A DNA stretch of 64,000 bases, taken from the NCBI RefSeq assembly GCF_036170895.1, contig NZ_CP108036.1, positions 5,697,501-5,761,500 of the forward strand. The letters are read 5' to 3'. The stretch comes from Streptomyces erythrochromogenes. GTDB taxonomy: Bacteria; Actinomycetota; Actinomycetes; Streptomycetales; Streptomycetaceae. Position numbers and translations under genes: made by a program. This document shows, one piece after another, positions 58,357-64,000 of this stretch. Below the pieces are notes generated by a model, which worked only from the letters and a program-made list of their open reading frames with translations, was not told where the DNA came from and ran no database searches. The stretch's first letter is position 1. Each line of letters starts with the position of its first letter.

Positions 58357-59004
58357 TCACGCGGTGAGGCGGAACTCCTCGCCCAGCTCGCGGAACACCG
58401 CGCCGTTGAAGTCGAAGGCGCGCTTGCACTCGTCGATGATGCGCTGCTTCTCCAGGTCGTCCGCGGCGATCGCGTCCAGCAGCTCGCGGTAGGTCCGCTT
58501 GAAGGCCGCCGGGTTGGAGATGTCCGCGAAGACGTAGAAGCGGACTCCGTCGCCCTTGCGCTCGAAGCCCCAGGTGCGCTCCGCCTTGTCGCGGATGATC
58601 TGCCCGCCGGAGAGGTCGCCCAGGTAGCGGGTGTAGTGGTGGGCGACGTACCCGCCCGGCCACTCGGCCGCGCACTGGGCCACGCGCGCGGCGTAGGCCT
58701 CGGTCGAGGGCAGCGCCACGACGTTCTCGCGCCACTGCGGGCCCAGCAGGTGCGCGAGGTCCCGCTCGATCTCCGCGACGCGCATCAGCTCGGGCCGGAT
58801 GAACGGTCCCGCCACCGGGTCGTCCTTCAGGGACTCGGCCGCTTCCTCCAGGGCCCGGTACACGAACCACAGCTGTTCGGTGTAGCGCGTGTACGCGTCC
58901 ACTCCGAGCCGCCCGCCCAGCAGGTCGCTCATGAAGGTCGACGTCTCGGCCTCGGTGTGCTGCTCGTGCGACGCGACGCGGATGACCGTAGAGAAGGCGT
59001 CCAA
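58357..59004 (-). CDS. hmuO: Haem oxygenase (biliverdin-producing) HmuO
   Basis: 215 residues from a TTG at 59004 with GGAGG eight bases upstream. This matches the 215 residues I recall for Corynebacterium diphtheriae HmuO; an upstream ATG at 59052 would add 16. The proximal haem His is in RVASHEQHTEAETSTFMSDL. The distal helix has YLGDLSGGQIIRDKAER, the family motif with the flexible Gly pair, and FVYRALEEAAESL lies between. It cleaves haem to biliverdin, CO and ferrous iron using reductant and oxygen. An iron box lies 62 bp upstream. It completes the haem pathway begun by HtaA and HmuTUV. Confidence 0.93.
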   Translation of the reverse strand: MDAFSTVIRVASHEQHTEAETSTFMSDLLGGRLGVDAYTRYTEQLWFVYRALEEAAESLKDDPVAGPFIRPELMRVAEIERDLAHLLGPQWRENVVALPSTEAYAARVAQCAAEWPGGYVAHHYTRYLGDLSGGQIIRDKAERTWGFERKGDGVRFYVFADISNPAAFKRTYRELLDAIAADDLEKQRIIDECKRAFDFNGAVFRELGEEFRLTA

Positions 59005-59065
59005 GGCGGACCTCCAGGAAAGAGGAAACAGGCGTGGCAGCAGTGCCGCCACGCCTGATACTCCT

Positions 59066-59083
59066 ACTTAGGCTTGCCTAAGT
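59066..59083. promoter_or_regulatory. Iron box upstream of hmuO
   Basis: ACTTAGGCTTGCCTAAGT contains an inverted TTAGG/CCTAA pair (59068-59081) with a central CTTG, and matches 12 of 19 positions of the DmdR consensus in one alignment. It sits 62 bp before the hmuO TTG. Confidence 0.75.
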
Positions 59084-59132
59084 CAATGAGTTCCCGACGC
59101 CTTGTCGGTAAAAGAATCCGGCCGGGTACCGG

Positions 59133-59990
59133 CTAGGGAAGGGTCAGGATCTCCGCCCCGGAGTCCGTCACCACCAGCGTGTGCTCGAACTGCGCGGTGC
59201 GCTTGCGGTCCTTCGTGACGACCGTCCAGCCGTCGTCCCACATGTCGTAGTCGTGGGTGCCCAGGGTCAGCATCGGCTCGATCGTGAACGTCATCCCCGG
59301 CTCGATGACCGTGGTCGCGTGCGGGCTGTCGTAGTGCGGGATGATCAGGCCGGAGTGGAAGGACGAGTTGATGCCGTGGCCGGTGAAGTCCCGGACCACG
59401 CCGTAGCCGAAGCGCTTCGCGTACGACTCGATGACCCGCCCGATGACGTTGATCTGGCGGCCCGGCTTCACGGCCTTGATCGCCCGGTTCAGCGCCTCAC
59501 GGGTGCGCTCCACCAGCAGCCGCGACTCCTCGTCCACGTCACCGCACAGGTAGGTGGCGTTGTTGTCGCCGTGCACCCCGCCGATGTACGCCGTCACGTC
59601 GAGGTTCACGATGTCGCCGTCGCGCAGGACGGTGGAATCGGGGATCCCGTGACAGATGACCTCGTTGACCGAGGAGCACAGCGACTTCGGGTAGCCGCGG
59701 TAGCCGAGCGTCGAGGGGTAGGCGCCGTGGTCGCACATGTACGCGTGGGCGACCTTGTCGAGCTCGTCGGTGGTCACCCCCGGCGCGATCAGCTTGGCGG
59801 CCTCTTCCATCGCCTGGGCGGCGATCCGGCCGGCGATGCGCATGGCCTCGATGGTCTCGGCCGACTGCACCTCCGGTCCGGTGTACGGAGTGGGCGCGGG
59901 CTTGCCGACGTACTCGGGCCGGCGGATGTTTCCGGGAACGGAACGGGCGGGAGAGAGCTCGCCTGGAACGAGCAGCGACTGACCGGACAT
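59133..59990 (-). CDS. map: Type I methionine aminopeptidase
   Basis: 285 residues, the normal length, from the ATG at 59990. Metal ligands of MetAP are present: [20 protein letters not shown] (two Asp), [15 protein letters not shown] (His), [12 protein letters not shown] (Glu) and [12 protein letters not shown] (Glu). His in [10 protein letters not shown] is the substrate-binding one. It removes the initiator Met from new proteins. The N-terminal extension of about 40 residues is like that in other actinobacterial MetAPs. TACACT lies seven bases upstream of the ATG with no Shine-Dalgarno sequence, so it may be leaderless. Confidence 0.95.
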   Translation of the reverse strand: MSGQSLLVPGELSPARSVPGNIRRPEYVGKPAPTPYTGPEVQSAETIEAMRIAGRIAAQAMEEAAKLIAPGVTTDELDKVAHAYMCDHGAYPSTLGYRGYPKSLCSSVNEVICHGIPDSTVLRDGDIVNLDVTAYIGGVHGDNNATYLCGDVDEESRLLVERTREALNRAIKAVKPGRQINVIGRVIESYAKRFGYGVVRDFTGHGINSSFHSGLIIPHYDSPHATTVIEPGMTFTIEPMLTLGTHDYDMWDDGWTVVTKDRKRTAQFEHTLVVTDSGAEILTLP

Positions 59991-60083
59991 GCAAGCGAGT
60001 GTATCCAGCGGGGATGGGGCAGCATGGCGGGATAGAGCGGCACACAGCGGCTTGCGGAGGCATCGAGAGGAGCCTGGACGACG

Positions 60084-60341
60084 ATGGCCCTGTTCAAGAA
60101 GCGCCAGGTGGGCAAACCGGGCGAGTGGTACTACTGCCTGGTCCACCACAAGGTCGAGGAAGGCCCCGAGTGCCCGGCGAAGGACCGGTTCGGCCCCTAC
60201 GGAACGCCCGAGGAGGCCACCCGCGCCATGGAGACGGCACAGGAGCGCAACCTCGAGTGGCAGAACGACCCCAAGTGGAACGACAAGACCCGCGAGGAAG
60301 AAGAGGGCACGTCCGGCACGGGCACGGGCGCGGCCGGCTGA
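60084..60341 (+). CDS. Conserved small actinobacterial protein
   Basis: 85 residues, with GAGAGGAG before the ATG. A compact conserved core is visible: [38 protein letters not shown] and [15 protein letters not shown], with a Cys pair (YYC, PEC) that could bind a metal together with the His residues. Similar short genes accompany the map gene in many actinomycetes (from memory). No known function. A Gly/Thr-rich C-terminal tail is variable. Confidence 0.75.
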   Translation: MALFKKRQVGKPGEWYYCLVHHKVEEGPECPAKDRFGPYGTPEEATRAMETAQERNLEWQNDPKWNDKTREEEEGTSGTGTGAAG

Positions 60342-60356
60342 CGGGTCGGTAGCGGA

Positions 60357-60965
60357 CTACCAGCGGCTGGGCGGCGGCGCGGTCAGCCGGTCGGCCAACC
60401 CCGCCAGCCGGTCCCGCAACCGGCGGCGGGACCCGCGCTGAGCCGGCAGGCCGTTCTCCCCGGCCGCCGCGCTGACCAGGTGCTGCACGGTGTCCAGGTC
60501 CAGCTCGGCGCCGCCGTCCGGCACCGACAGCGCGTCGTGCGCGAGCGCGCCCAGATCCCGGTCCCCGCCGTCCAGGGACAGTACGGTCGCGCCCGCGCGC
60601 CGGGCGTCGTGCACGCGCTCCAGCAGCCCCTCGCCGGGCTCCCGCGGCGCCACCACCAGCACCGTGTGCCCGCGCCCGGCCGCCGCCAGCCGGCCGAGCC
60701 CCACCGACAGGTGCGGCGGCTCGCCGGGCCGCACCCGGTGGCGCACGAGTGTCGGCGCCAGCTCCGGCAGGCCCGACCAGGCGGCCTCGTCCACGAGGTG
60801 CGCCGCCATGTGCCAGGGCTCGTACCCCTCGGTCCCCACCAGCAGCAGCTTCCCGCCGGCCGGAGCGACGGACCGGCGCAGCGAGCCGGCGAAGCGGCGC
60901 GCGTCGCCCGGCCACTGCGTACCGGCGAGCACCTCGCGCAGCAGGGCGACCCTGACGGCATCCAT
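60357..60965 (-). CDS. Hypothetical protein, SIS-like alpha/beta fold
   Basis: 202 residues from the ATG at 60965 with GGGAGGA upstream. The sequence reads like an alpha/beta fold: GGKLLLVGTEGYEPWHMAAHLVDEA, HTVLVVAPREPGEGLLERVHDAR and GATVLSLDGGDRDLGALAHDAL, in the style of a SIS (sugar isomerase) domain or a nucleotide-handling protein. The C-terminus is Arg-rich. It is convergent with the small protein gene, 15 bp apart. The SIS assignment is tentative. Confidence 0.5.
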   Translation of the reverse strand: MDAVRVALLREVLAGTQWPGDARRFAGSLRRSVAPAGGKLLLVGTEGYEPWHMAAHLVDEAAWSGLPELAPTLVRHRVRPGEPPHLSVGLGRLAAAGRGHTVLVVAPREPGEGLLERVHDARRAGATVLSLDGGDRDLGALAHDALSVPDGGAELDLDTVQHLVSAAAGENGLPAQRGSRRRLRDRLAGLADRLTAPPPSRW

Positions 60966-61013
60966 GTCCGCATCCTCCCGCATCGGGGCGACACGGGGGG
61001 CGCTTCCCGACTC

Positions 61014-61042
61014 TTCGACTGTGGGCTACCCGGCAGTACCCT
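61014..61042 (+). promoter_or_regulatory. Promoter of the F420 reductase gene
   Basis: TTCGAC (61014-61019) and TACCCT (61037-61042) separated by 17 bp. The -10 ends seven bases before the ATG at 61050, and there is no Shine-Dalgarno sequence, so transcription likely begins at the start codon. Confidence 0.6.
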
Positions 61043-61049
61043 CGCCCCC

Positions 61050-61754
61050 ATGACTTCCTCAGACAGCACGCAGAAGCCGCCGGCCAAGGACCCCTGGGAC
61101 CTGCCGGACGTGTCCGGCCTCGTCGTCGGCGTCCTCGGCGGCACCGGCGACCAGGGCCGGGGCCTCGCCTACCGGCTCGCCCGCGCCGGCCAGAAGGTGA
61201 TCATCGGCTCCCGTGCCGCCGACCGCGCGCGCACCGCCGCCGACGAGCTGGGGCTCGGCGTGGAGGGCGCGGACAACGCCGAGTGCGCGCGCCGCAGCGA
61301 CATCGTCATCATCGCGGTGCCGTGGGAGGGCCACGCCAAGACCCTCGAAGCGCTGCGCGAGGACCTCGCGGGCAAGCTCGTCGTCGACTGCGTCAACCCG
61401 CTCGGCTTCGACAAGCAGGGCGCCTACGCCCTCCAGGTCGAAGAGGGCAGCGCCGCCCAGCAGGCCGCCGCGCTGCTCCCGGACTCCCGCGTCACGGCCG
61501 CCTTCCACCACCTCTCGGCGGTCCTCCTCCAGGACGAGTCGATCGACGAGATCGACACCGACGTCATGGTCCTCGGCGAATCCCGCGCCGACACGGACAT
61601 CGTCCAGGCCCTGGCCGCCCGCATCCCGGGCATGCGCGGCATCTTCGCGGGCCGCCTGCGCAACGCCCACCAGGTCGAGGCCCTCGTCGCGAACCTGATC
61701 TCCACCAACCGCCGCTACAAGGCCCACGCGGGCCTGCGCACGACGGACGTCTGA
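61050..61754 (+). CDS. npdG: NADPH-dependent F420 reductase (FNO/NpdG)
   Basis: 234 residues from the ATG at 61050. The NADPH-binding site VVGVLGGTGDQGRGLAYRLA and VIIGSRAADRARTAADELG are followed by SDIVIIAVPWEGHAKTL, KLVVDCVNPLGFDKQGAY and TAAFHHLSAVLLQD. The pattern is typical of F420H2:NADP oxidoreductase, which swaps hydride between NADPH and the deazaflavin F420. It supplies reduced F420 to enzymes such as the LLM oxidoreductase at 10624. It is transcribed alone and ends before a hairpin. Confidence 0.9.
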   Translation: MTSSDSTQKPPAKDPWDLPDVSGLVVGVLGGTGDQGRGLAYRLARAGQKVIIGSRAADRARTAADELGLGVEGADNAECARRSDIVIIAVPWEGHAKTLEALREDLAGKLVVDCVNPLGFDKQGAYALQVEEGSAAQQAAALLPDSRVTAAFHHLSAVLLQDESIDEIDTDVMVLGESRADTDIVQALAARIPGMRGIFAGRLRNAHQVEALVANLISTNRRYKAHAGLRTTDV

Positions 61755-61764
61755 CCACCCCCGC

Positions 61765-61801
61765 CCGGCGGTCCGGTCCCGGGACCGGACCGGACCGCCG
61801 G
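61765..61801. terminator. Hairpin terminator
   Basis: CCGGCGGTCCGG (61765-61776) pairs with CCGGACCGCCGG (61790-61801); the 13-base loop contains another palindrome, TCCCGGGA. It lies downstream of npdG, near the convergent gene ending at 61815. Confidence 0.75.
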
Positions 61802-61814
61802 AGGAGTCCCGTGC

Positions 61815-62408
61815 TCAGACCCGCCGACCGGTACGGGCATCGACGGCGCCCAGGTGGGCGACCACCCCGTGGTGGAAGCGGTCGACGGCGTCGTCGACGC
61901 TGCGGATGAACCCCGACTCGGTGTTGCCCCGGCTGTTGCCCATCCCCTTGATGAGCGTCAGGCGGAACCCTGCGATCGGGGCGCCGTCCCTGGGCAGCAG
62001 GTCGCCCGGCTCGGGCCGCAGGCGCTCCAGGGTGCCGCGCGGCCCGTTCTCGCCCTCCACCAGACTCTGCACGTGCAGATCCGCCGGCGCCTCGGCGAGC
62101 GTGCGGACCAGCCGCTTCGCCGCCGCCGGCGGATACGCCCCCTCGGAGGCCGGGACGTCCACGGAGGTGCGCACCTTCATCGTGCGCAGATCGGCGACGA
62201 CTCCGATGACCGAGCTCGTCCCGTCGATGCGCAGTTCGGCGGCGAGCCCGCCCTCGGCGCACAGCCTCTCGGCCGCCGCCCCGCGCCTCGCCCGCGGATC
62301 GCTGCTGCGCCGGGCGCGCGGTACCGGCCGGGCTGTTCGTTCGTCGCGCTCCGGATACGGCGCGTCACCGGCGAACGCTGACGCTGCGGGGGAGAGGAGG
62401 TCGGGCAA
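61815..62408 (-). CDS. Hypothetical protein
   Basis: 197 residues from a TTG at 62408 that lacks a convincing ribosome binding site; the true start may be further in. The N-terminal third is Arg/Ala/Pro-rich. The remaining 140 residues look like a folded alpha/beta domain (IDGTSSVIGVVADLRTMKV, RLVRTLAEAPADLHVQSL, APIAGFRLTLIKGMGNSRG). I do not recognise a family and see no catalytic motif. Confidence 0.45.
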   Translation of the reverse strand: MPDLLSPAASAFAGDAPYPERDERTARPVPRARRSSDPRARRGAAAERLCAEGGLAAELRIDGTSSVIGVVADLRTMKVRTSVDVPASEGAYPPAAAKRLVRTLAEAPADLHVQSLVEGENGPRGTLERLRPEPGDLLPRDGAPIAGFRLTLIKGMGNSRGNTESGFIRSVDDAVDRFHHGVVAHLGAVDARTGRRV

Positions 62409-62519
62409 AGCCGGAAATGTATCGGAAGCGGCTGCGCGCGGCCCTTACGGCAGCACTGCGGGGCATGGGGGACACTGGAGGGGCTCTACCCCCTTCCGTG
62501 TCCCCGAGGAGCTCTTCCC

Positions 62520-62708
62520 ATGCCCCGCCTTGCCGTCTTCGCCGTTGTCGTGTGCGTCCTTGCTGTGGCCGCGGCCGTCGTCGCCTTCGTGGAGGGCAGC
62601 TTCCTCGGGATCGTGTGGGTGCTGCTGGCGGGCCTCACGTCCAACATGGCCTGGTACTACATGCGCAAGGCCAAGGCCGAGAAGGCCGCGACCGCCCGCA
62701 ACGCCTGA
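62520..62708 (+). CDS. Small membrane protein (62 residues)
   Basis: 62 residues, with AGGAG eight to ten bases before the ATG. Two hydrophobic segments (LAVFAVVVCVLAVAAAVVAF and LGIVWVLLAGLTSNMAWYYM) are separated by a short turn (VEGSFLG), followed by a basic tail (RKAKAEKAATARNA). No recognised family, though the ribosome binding site and length support a real gene. Confidence 0.6.
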   Translation: MPRLAVFAVVVCVLAVAAAVVAFVEGSFLGIVWVLLAGLTSNMAWYYMRKAKAEKAATARNA

Positions 62709-62712
62709 GCCG

Positions 62713-63606
62713 TCAGCCCCCGGCGGCCGCCCGGGCGGCCTTGAGCGCCGTGTCGAGTGCCTGATCGGCCGGGACCGGGACGTCGGGGACGACCCCGACG
62801 CCCTCCCAGTTGCCGCCCGTCACCGTGCTGATCGTCCGGGCGGTCGGCACCGCCACCAGGACGTGCTCGCTCACCGCGTGCCGATCCGTGGGGTGCGCAC
62901 CGCCCCGCGTGGTCTCGCCGACGAGGACGGCACGGCCGTGCGCCTGGAGGGTGTAGGCGACGTCCTCGCCGCCGGAGAAGGTGAGCGCGCTGGTCAGCAC
63001 GTACACGGGGCGGTCGAGGTAGCGGGGCGCGGGCAGGTGCGCCAACGTCCAGTACTGGCGGGTGGACCCGGTGGCGCGGTCGTAGATGTCGTTCAGGTGC
63101 ACCTGGTCGTCGGGGAAGAAGTAGCTGCACCACATCGCGGCCCCCTCCGGCGAGCCGCCCCGGCATGCGCGCAGGTCCAGGACGAGCGCGGAGCCGCGGG
63201 AGGCCAGCTGCATGGCGGCGCCGATCACGGCGGCCCCCTCGTCGGCCGTCGATATCAGGCGGACGTCGACGAGGGTGACGCCGCCCTCCAGCCGCTCGAC
63301 GCGCCGCACACCGTGGTTCTCGGCCTGCAGCAGTGCGAGGAAGGCCGCCCGTCCGGCGTCCTGGTCCTCCGGTTCCAGCGACTGCGGCTCCTCGACCCAC
63401 AGCAACCGCAGGTGCTTGTCCGGGCACACCTCCTGGATGTGCGCCGTGACCGTCTCGCACAGCGCCCGCTCGTCCAGGCCGTCGTACTCGCCGGCCGCGA
63501 GCCGGCGCCGGACCGCGGCGTCGATGTCCACGGCCTTCTCGGGGAACACGTACCCTGCGCCGATCCGCTCCAGGGCACGCTCGATGATCTCTTCGTGTGT
63601 AGGCAC
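62713..63606 (-). CDS. S41-family (tail-specific/Tsp-like) peptidase
   Basis: 297 residues, no signal peptide visible. The S41 catalytic core is present: VYVLTSALTFSGGEDVAYTLQ, with the catalytic Ser, and VLVGETTRGGAHPTDRH. ALVLDLRACRGGSPEGA is the substrate-binding strand before it. A short N-terminal helical domain (MPTHEEIIERALERIGAGYVF, given as far as the rule allows) replaces the PDZ domain of typical Tsp enzymes. It may be a cytoplasmic carboxyl-terminal processing enzyme of interphotoreceptor type. Substrate unknown. Confidence 0.83.
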   Translation of the reverse strand: MPTHEEIIERALERIGAGYVFPEKAVDIDAAVRRRLAAGEYDGLDERALCETVTAHIQEVCPDKHLRLLWVEEPQSLEPEDQDAGRAAFLALLQAENHGVRRVERLEGGVTLVDVRLISTADEGAAVIGAAMQLASRGSALVLDLRACRGGSPEGAAMWCSYFFPDDQVHLNDIYDRATGSTRQYWTLAHLPAPRYLDRPVYVLTSALTFSGGEDVAYTLQAHGRAVLVGETTRGGAHPTDRHAVSEHVLVAVPTARTISTVTGGNWEGVGVVPDVPVPADQALDTALKAARAAAGG

Positions 63607-63675
63607 GGCGGGTCATGCTAGGTGGCGGACGGGCCTGCGGCGACGGGTTTCCCGGCAAGGTCCGATCGATACGGC

Positions 63676-64000
63676 CTAGTCCTGCGGGACCTCGCAGACG
63701 CCGCTGCCCTCCTGCCAGAAACGGTAGAGGTCGCGGCCGCAGTACGTCTCCAGGTCCGACACGCCCAGCGCCGACAGCACCCCGTCCACCACGTCGAAGA
63801 AGAAGACGTTGACCGCCGGGATCCACAGCAGTGCGAAGACGGCGATCAGGCCGAACGGCGCCAGCGGCTCCACCTCGCGCCGCACCCGGTACGACAGCCA
63901 CGGCTCGATCACCCCGTAGCCGTCGAGGCCCGGCACCGGCAGGAAGTTCAGGATCGCCGCCGTCACCTGGAGCATCGCGAGGAAACCGAGCGCGTAGCGG
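63676..64000 (-). CDS. Site-2 (M50) metalloprotease, C-terminal part (cut by window end)
   Basis: The reading frame continues past base 64000, where it reads RYALGFLAMLQV. The part seen holds a TM segment and the second M50 motif, NFLPVPGLDGYGVIEPWL, in which the Asp of LDG is a zinc ligand. The HExxH motif would lie in the missing part. Another helix (PFGLIAVFALLWIPAVNVFF) and a short tail with two Cys follow. M50 proteases cut within the membrane, for example in anti-sigma release or pheromone processing. The target is unknown. It is downstream of a 70-bp gap from the S41 gene. Confidence 0.85.
   Translation of the reverse strand, partial: RYALGFLAMLQVTAAILNFLPVPGLDGYGVIEPWLSYRVRREVEPLAPFGLIAVFALLWIPAVNVFFFDVVDGVLSALGVSDLETYCGRDLYRFWQEGSGVCEVPQD

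Noticed and set aside
1..64000. tRNA genes, insertion sequences, prophage or attachment sites
   Set aside because: I saw no tRNA-like cloverleaf next to a CCA or T-loop consensus, no transposase or integrase reading frame, and no terminal inverted repeats with target duplications.

Overview
This 64 kb window is chromosomal DNA from a high-GC actinomycete, almost certainly a Streptomyces or close relative. The evidence is extreme GC codon bias, GTG/TTG starts, a SARP-type regulator, an XRE(DUF5753)/DUF397 pair, F420 enzymes, a LAxTG (class E sortase) sorting signal, iron boxes of the DmdR/IdeR type and many apparently leaderless genes. I saw no IS element, phage gene, tRNA or CRISPR array, and read it as ordinary conserved chromosome. 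It holds about 64 protein genes and one RNA gene, the RNase P RNA rnpB.

Layout. 1-6 kb: tail of a MarR regulator, a SARP regulator with a degenerate P-loop, a KstR-type TetR repressor, and a coupled operon of a GT4 glycosyltransferase, a methyltransferase and an alpha/alpha-toroid protein. 6-17 kb: cell-envelope genes, namely small membrane proteins, a large beta-helix/PKD protein and a PGRP-type amidase that share a repeated 'LDTR...GYF' module, an F420-type oxidoreductase, a second amidase and a methyltransferase. 17-23 kb: a SMI1-like protein, XRE/DUF397, a Ser/Thr kinase and a propeller-like protein. 23-32 kb: a beta-oxidation set (FadE34-like fused acyl-CoA dehydrogenase, SCP-x-type thiolase, MaoC hydratase, Zn alcohol dehydrogenase, Hsd4A-like SDR) interrupted by a sigma-factor operon. 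32-47 kb: housekeeping genes (NIF3, zinc ribbon, RNase H/acid phosphatase fusion, rnpB, a MerR operon, YaaA, a Prim-Pol-like protein, DDAH, Rsm22, MFS and others). 47-59 kb: an iron and haem acquisition island (EfeUOB, HmuTUV, two HtaA proteins, haem oxygenase). 59-64 kb: methionine aminopeptidase, an NADPH:F420 reductase, an S41 protease and the start of an M50 protease.

How the genes work together. The strongest systems-level signal is a sterol/branched acyl-CoA regulon. A KstR homologue at 1931-2554 lies in the same window as three perfect matches to the mycobacterial KstR operator TNNAACNNGTTNNA. They sit beside kstR and the glycosyltransferase operon, directly in front of the FadE34-like gene, and between an orphan degenerate receiver and the MaoC-ADH-SDR operon. 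The second system is iron: iron boxes lie in front of efeO, between hmuT and htaA, and in front of the haem oxygenase. This fits surface haem capture (HtaA, one copy sortase-anchored), import (HmuTUV), ring opening (HmuO) and elemental iron uptake (EfeUOB) under one repressor. The least explained DNA is the 0.9 kb between the RNase H fusion gene and rnpB: two 93-bp units in one orientation, an 18-bp perfect inverted repeat, then five 95-96-bp units of the same family in the opposite orientation.
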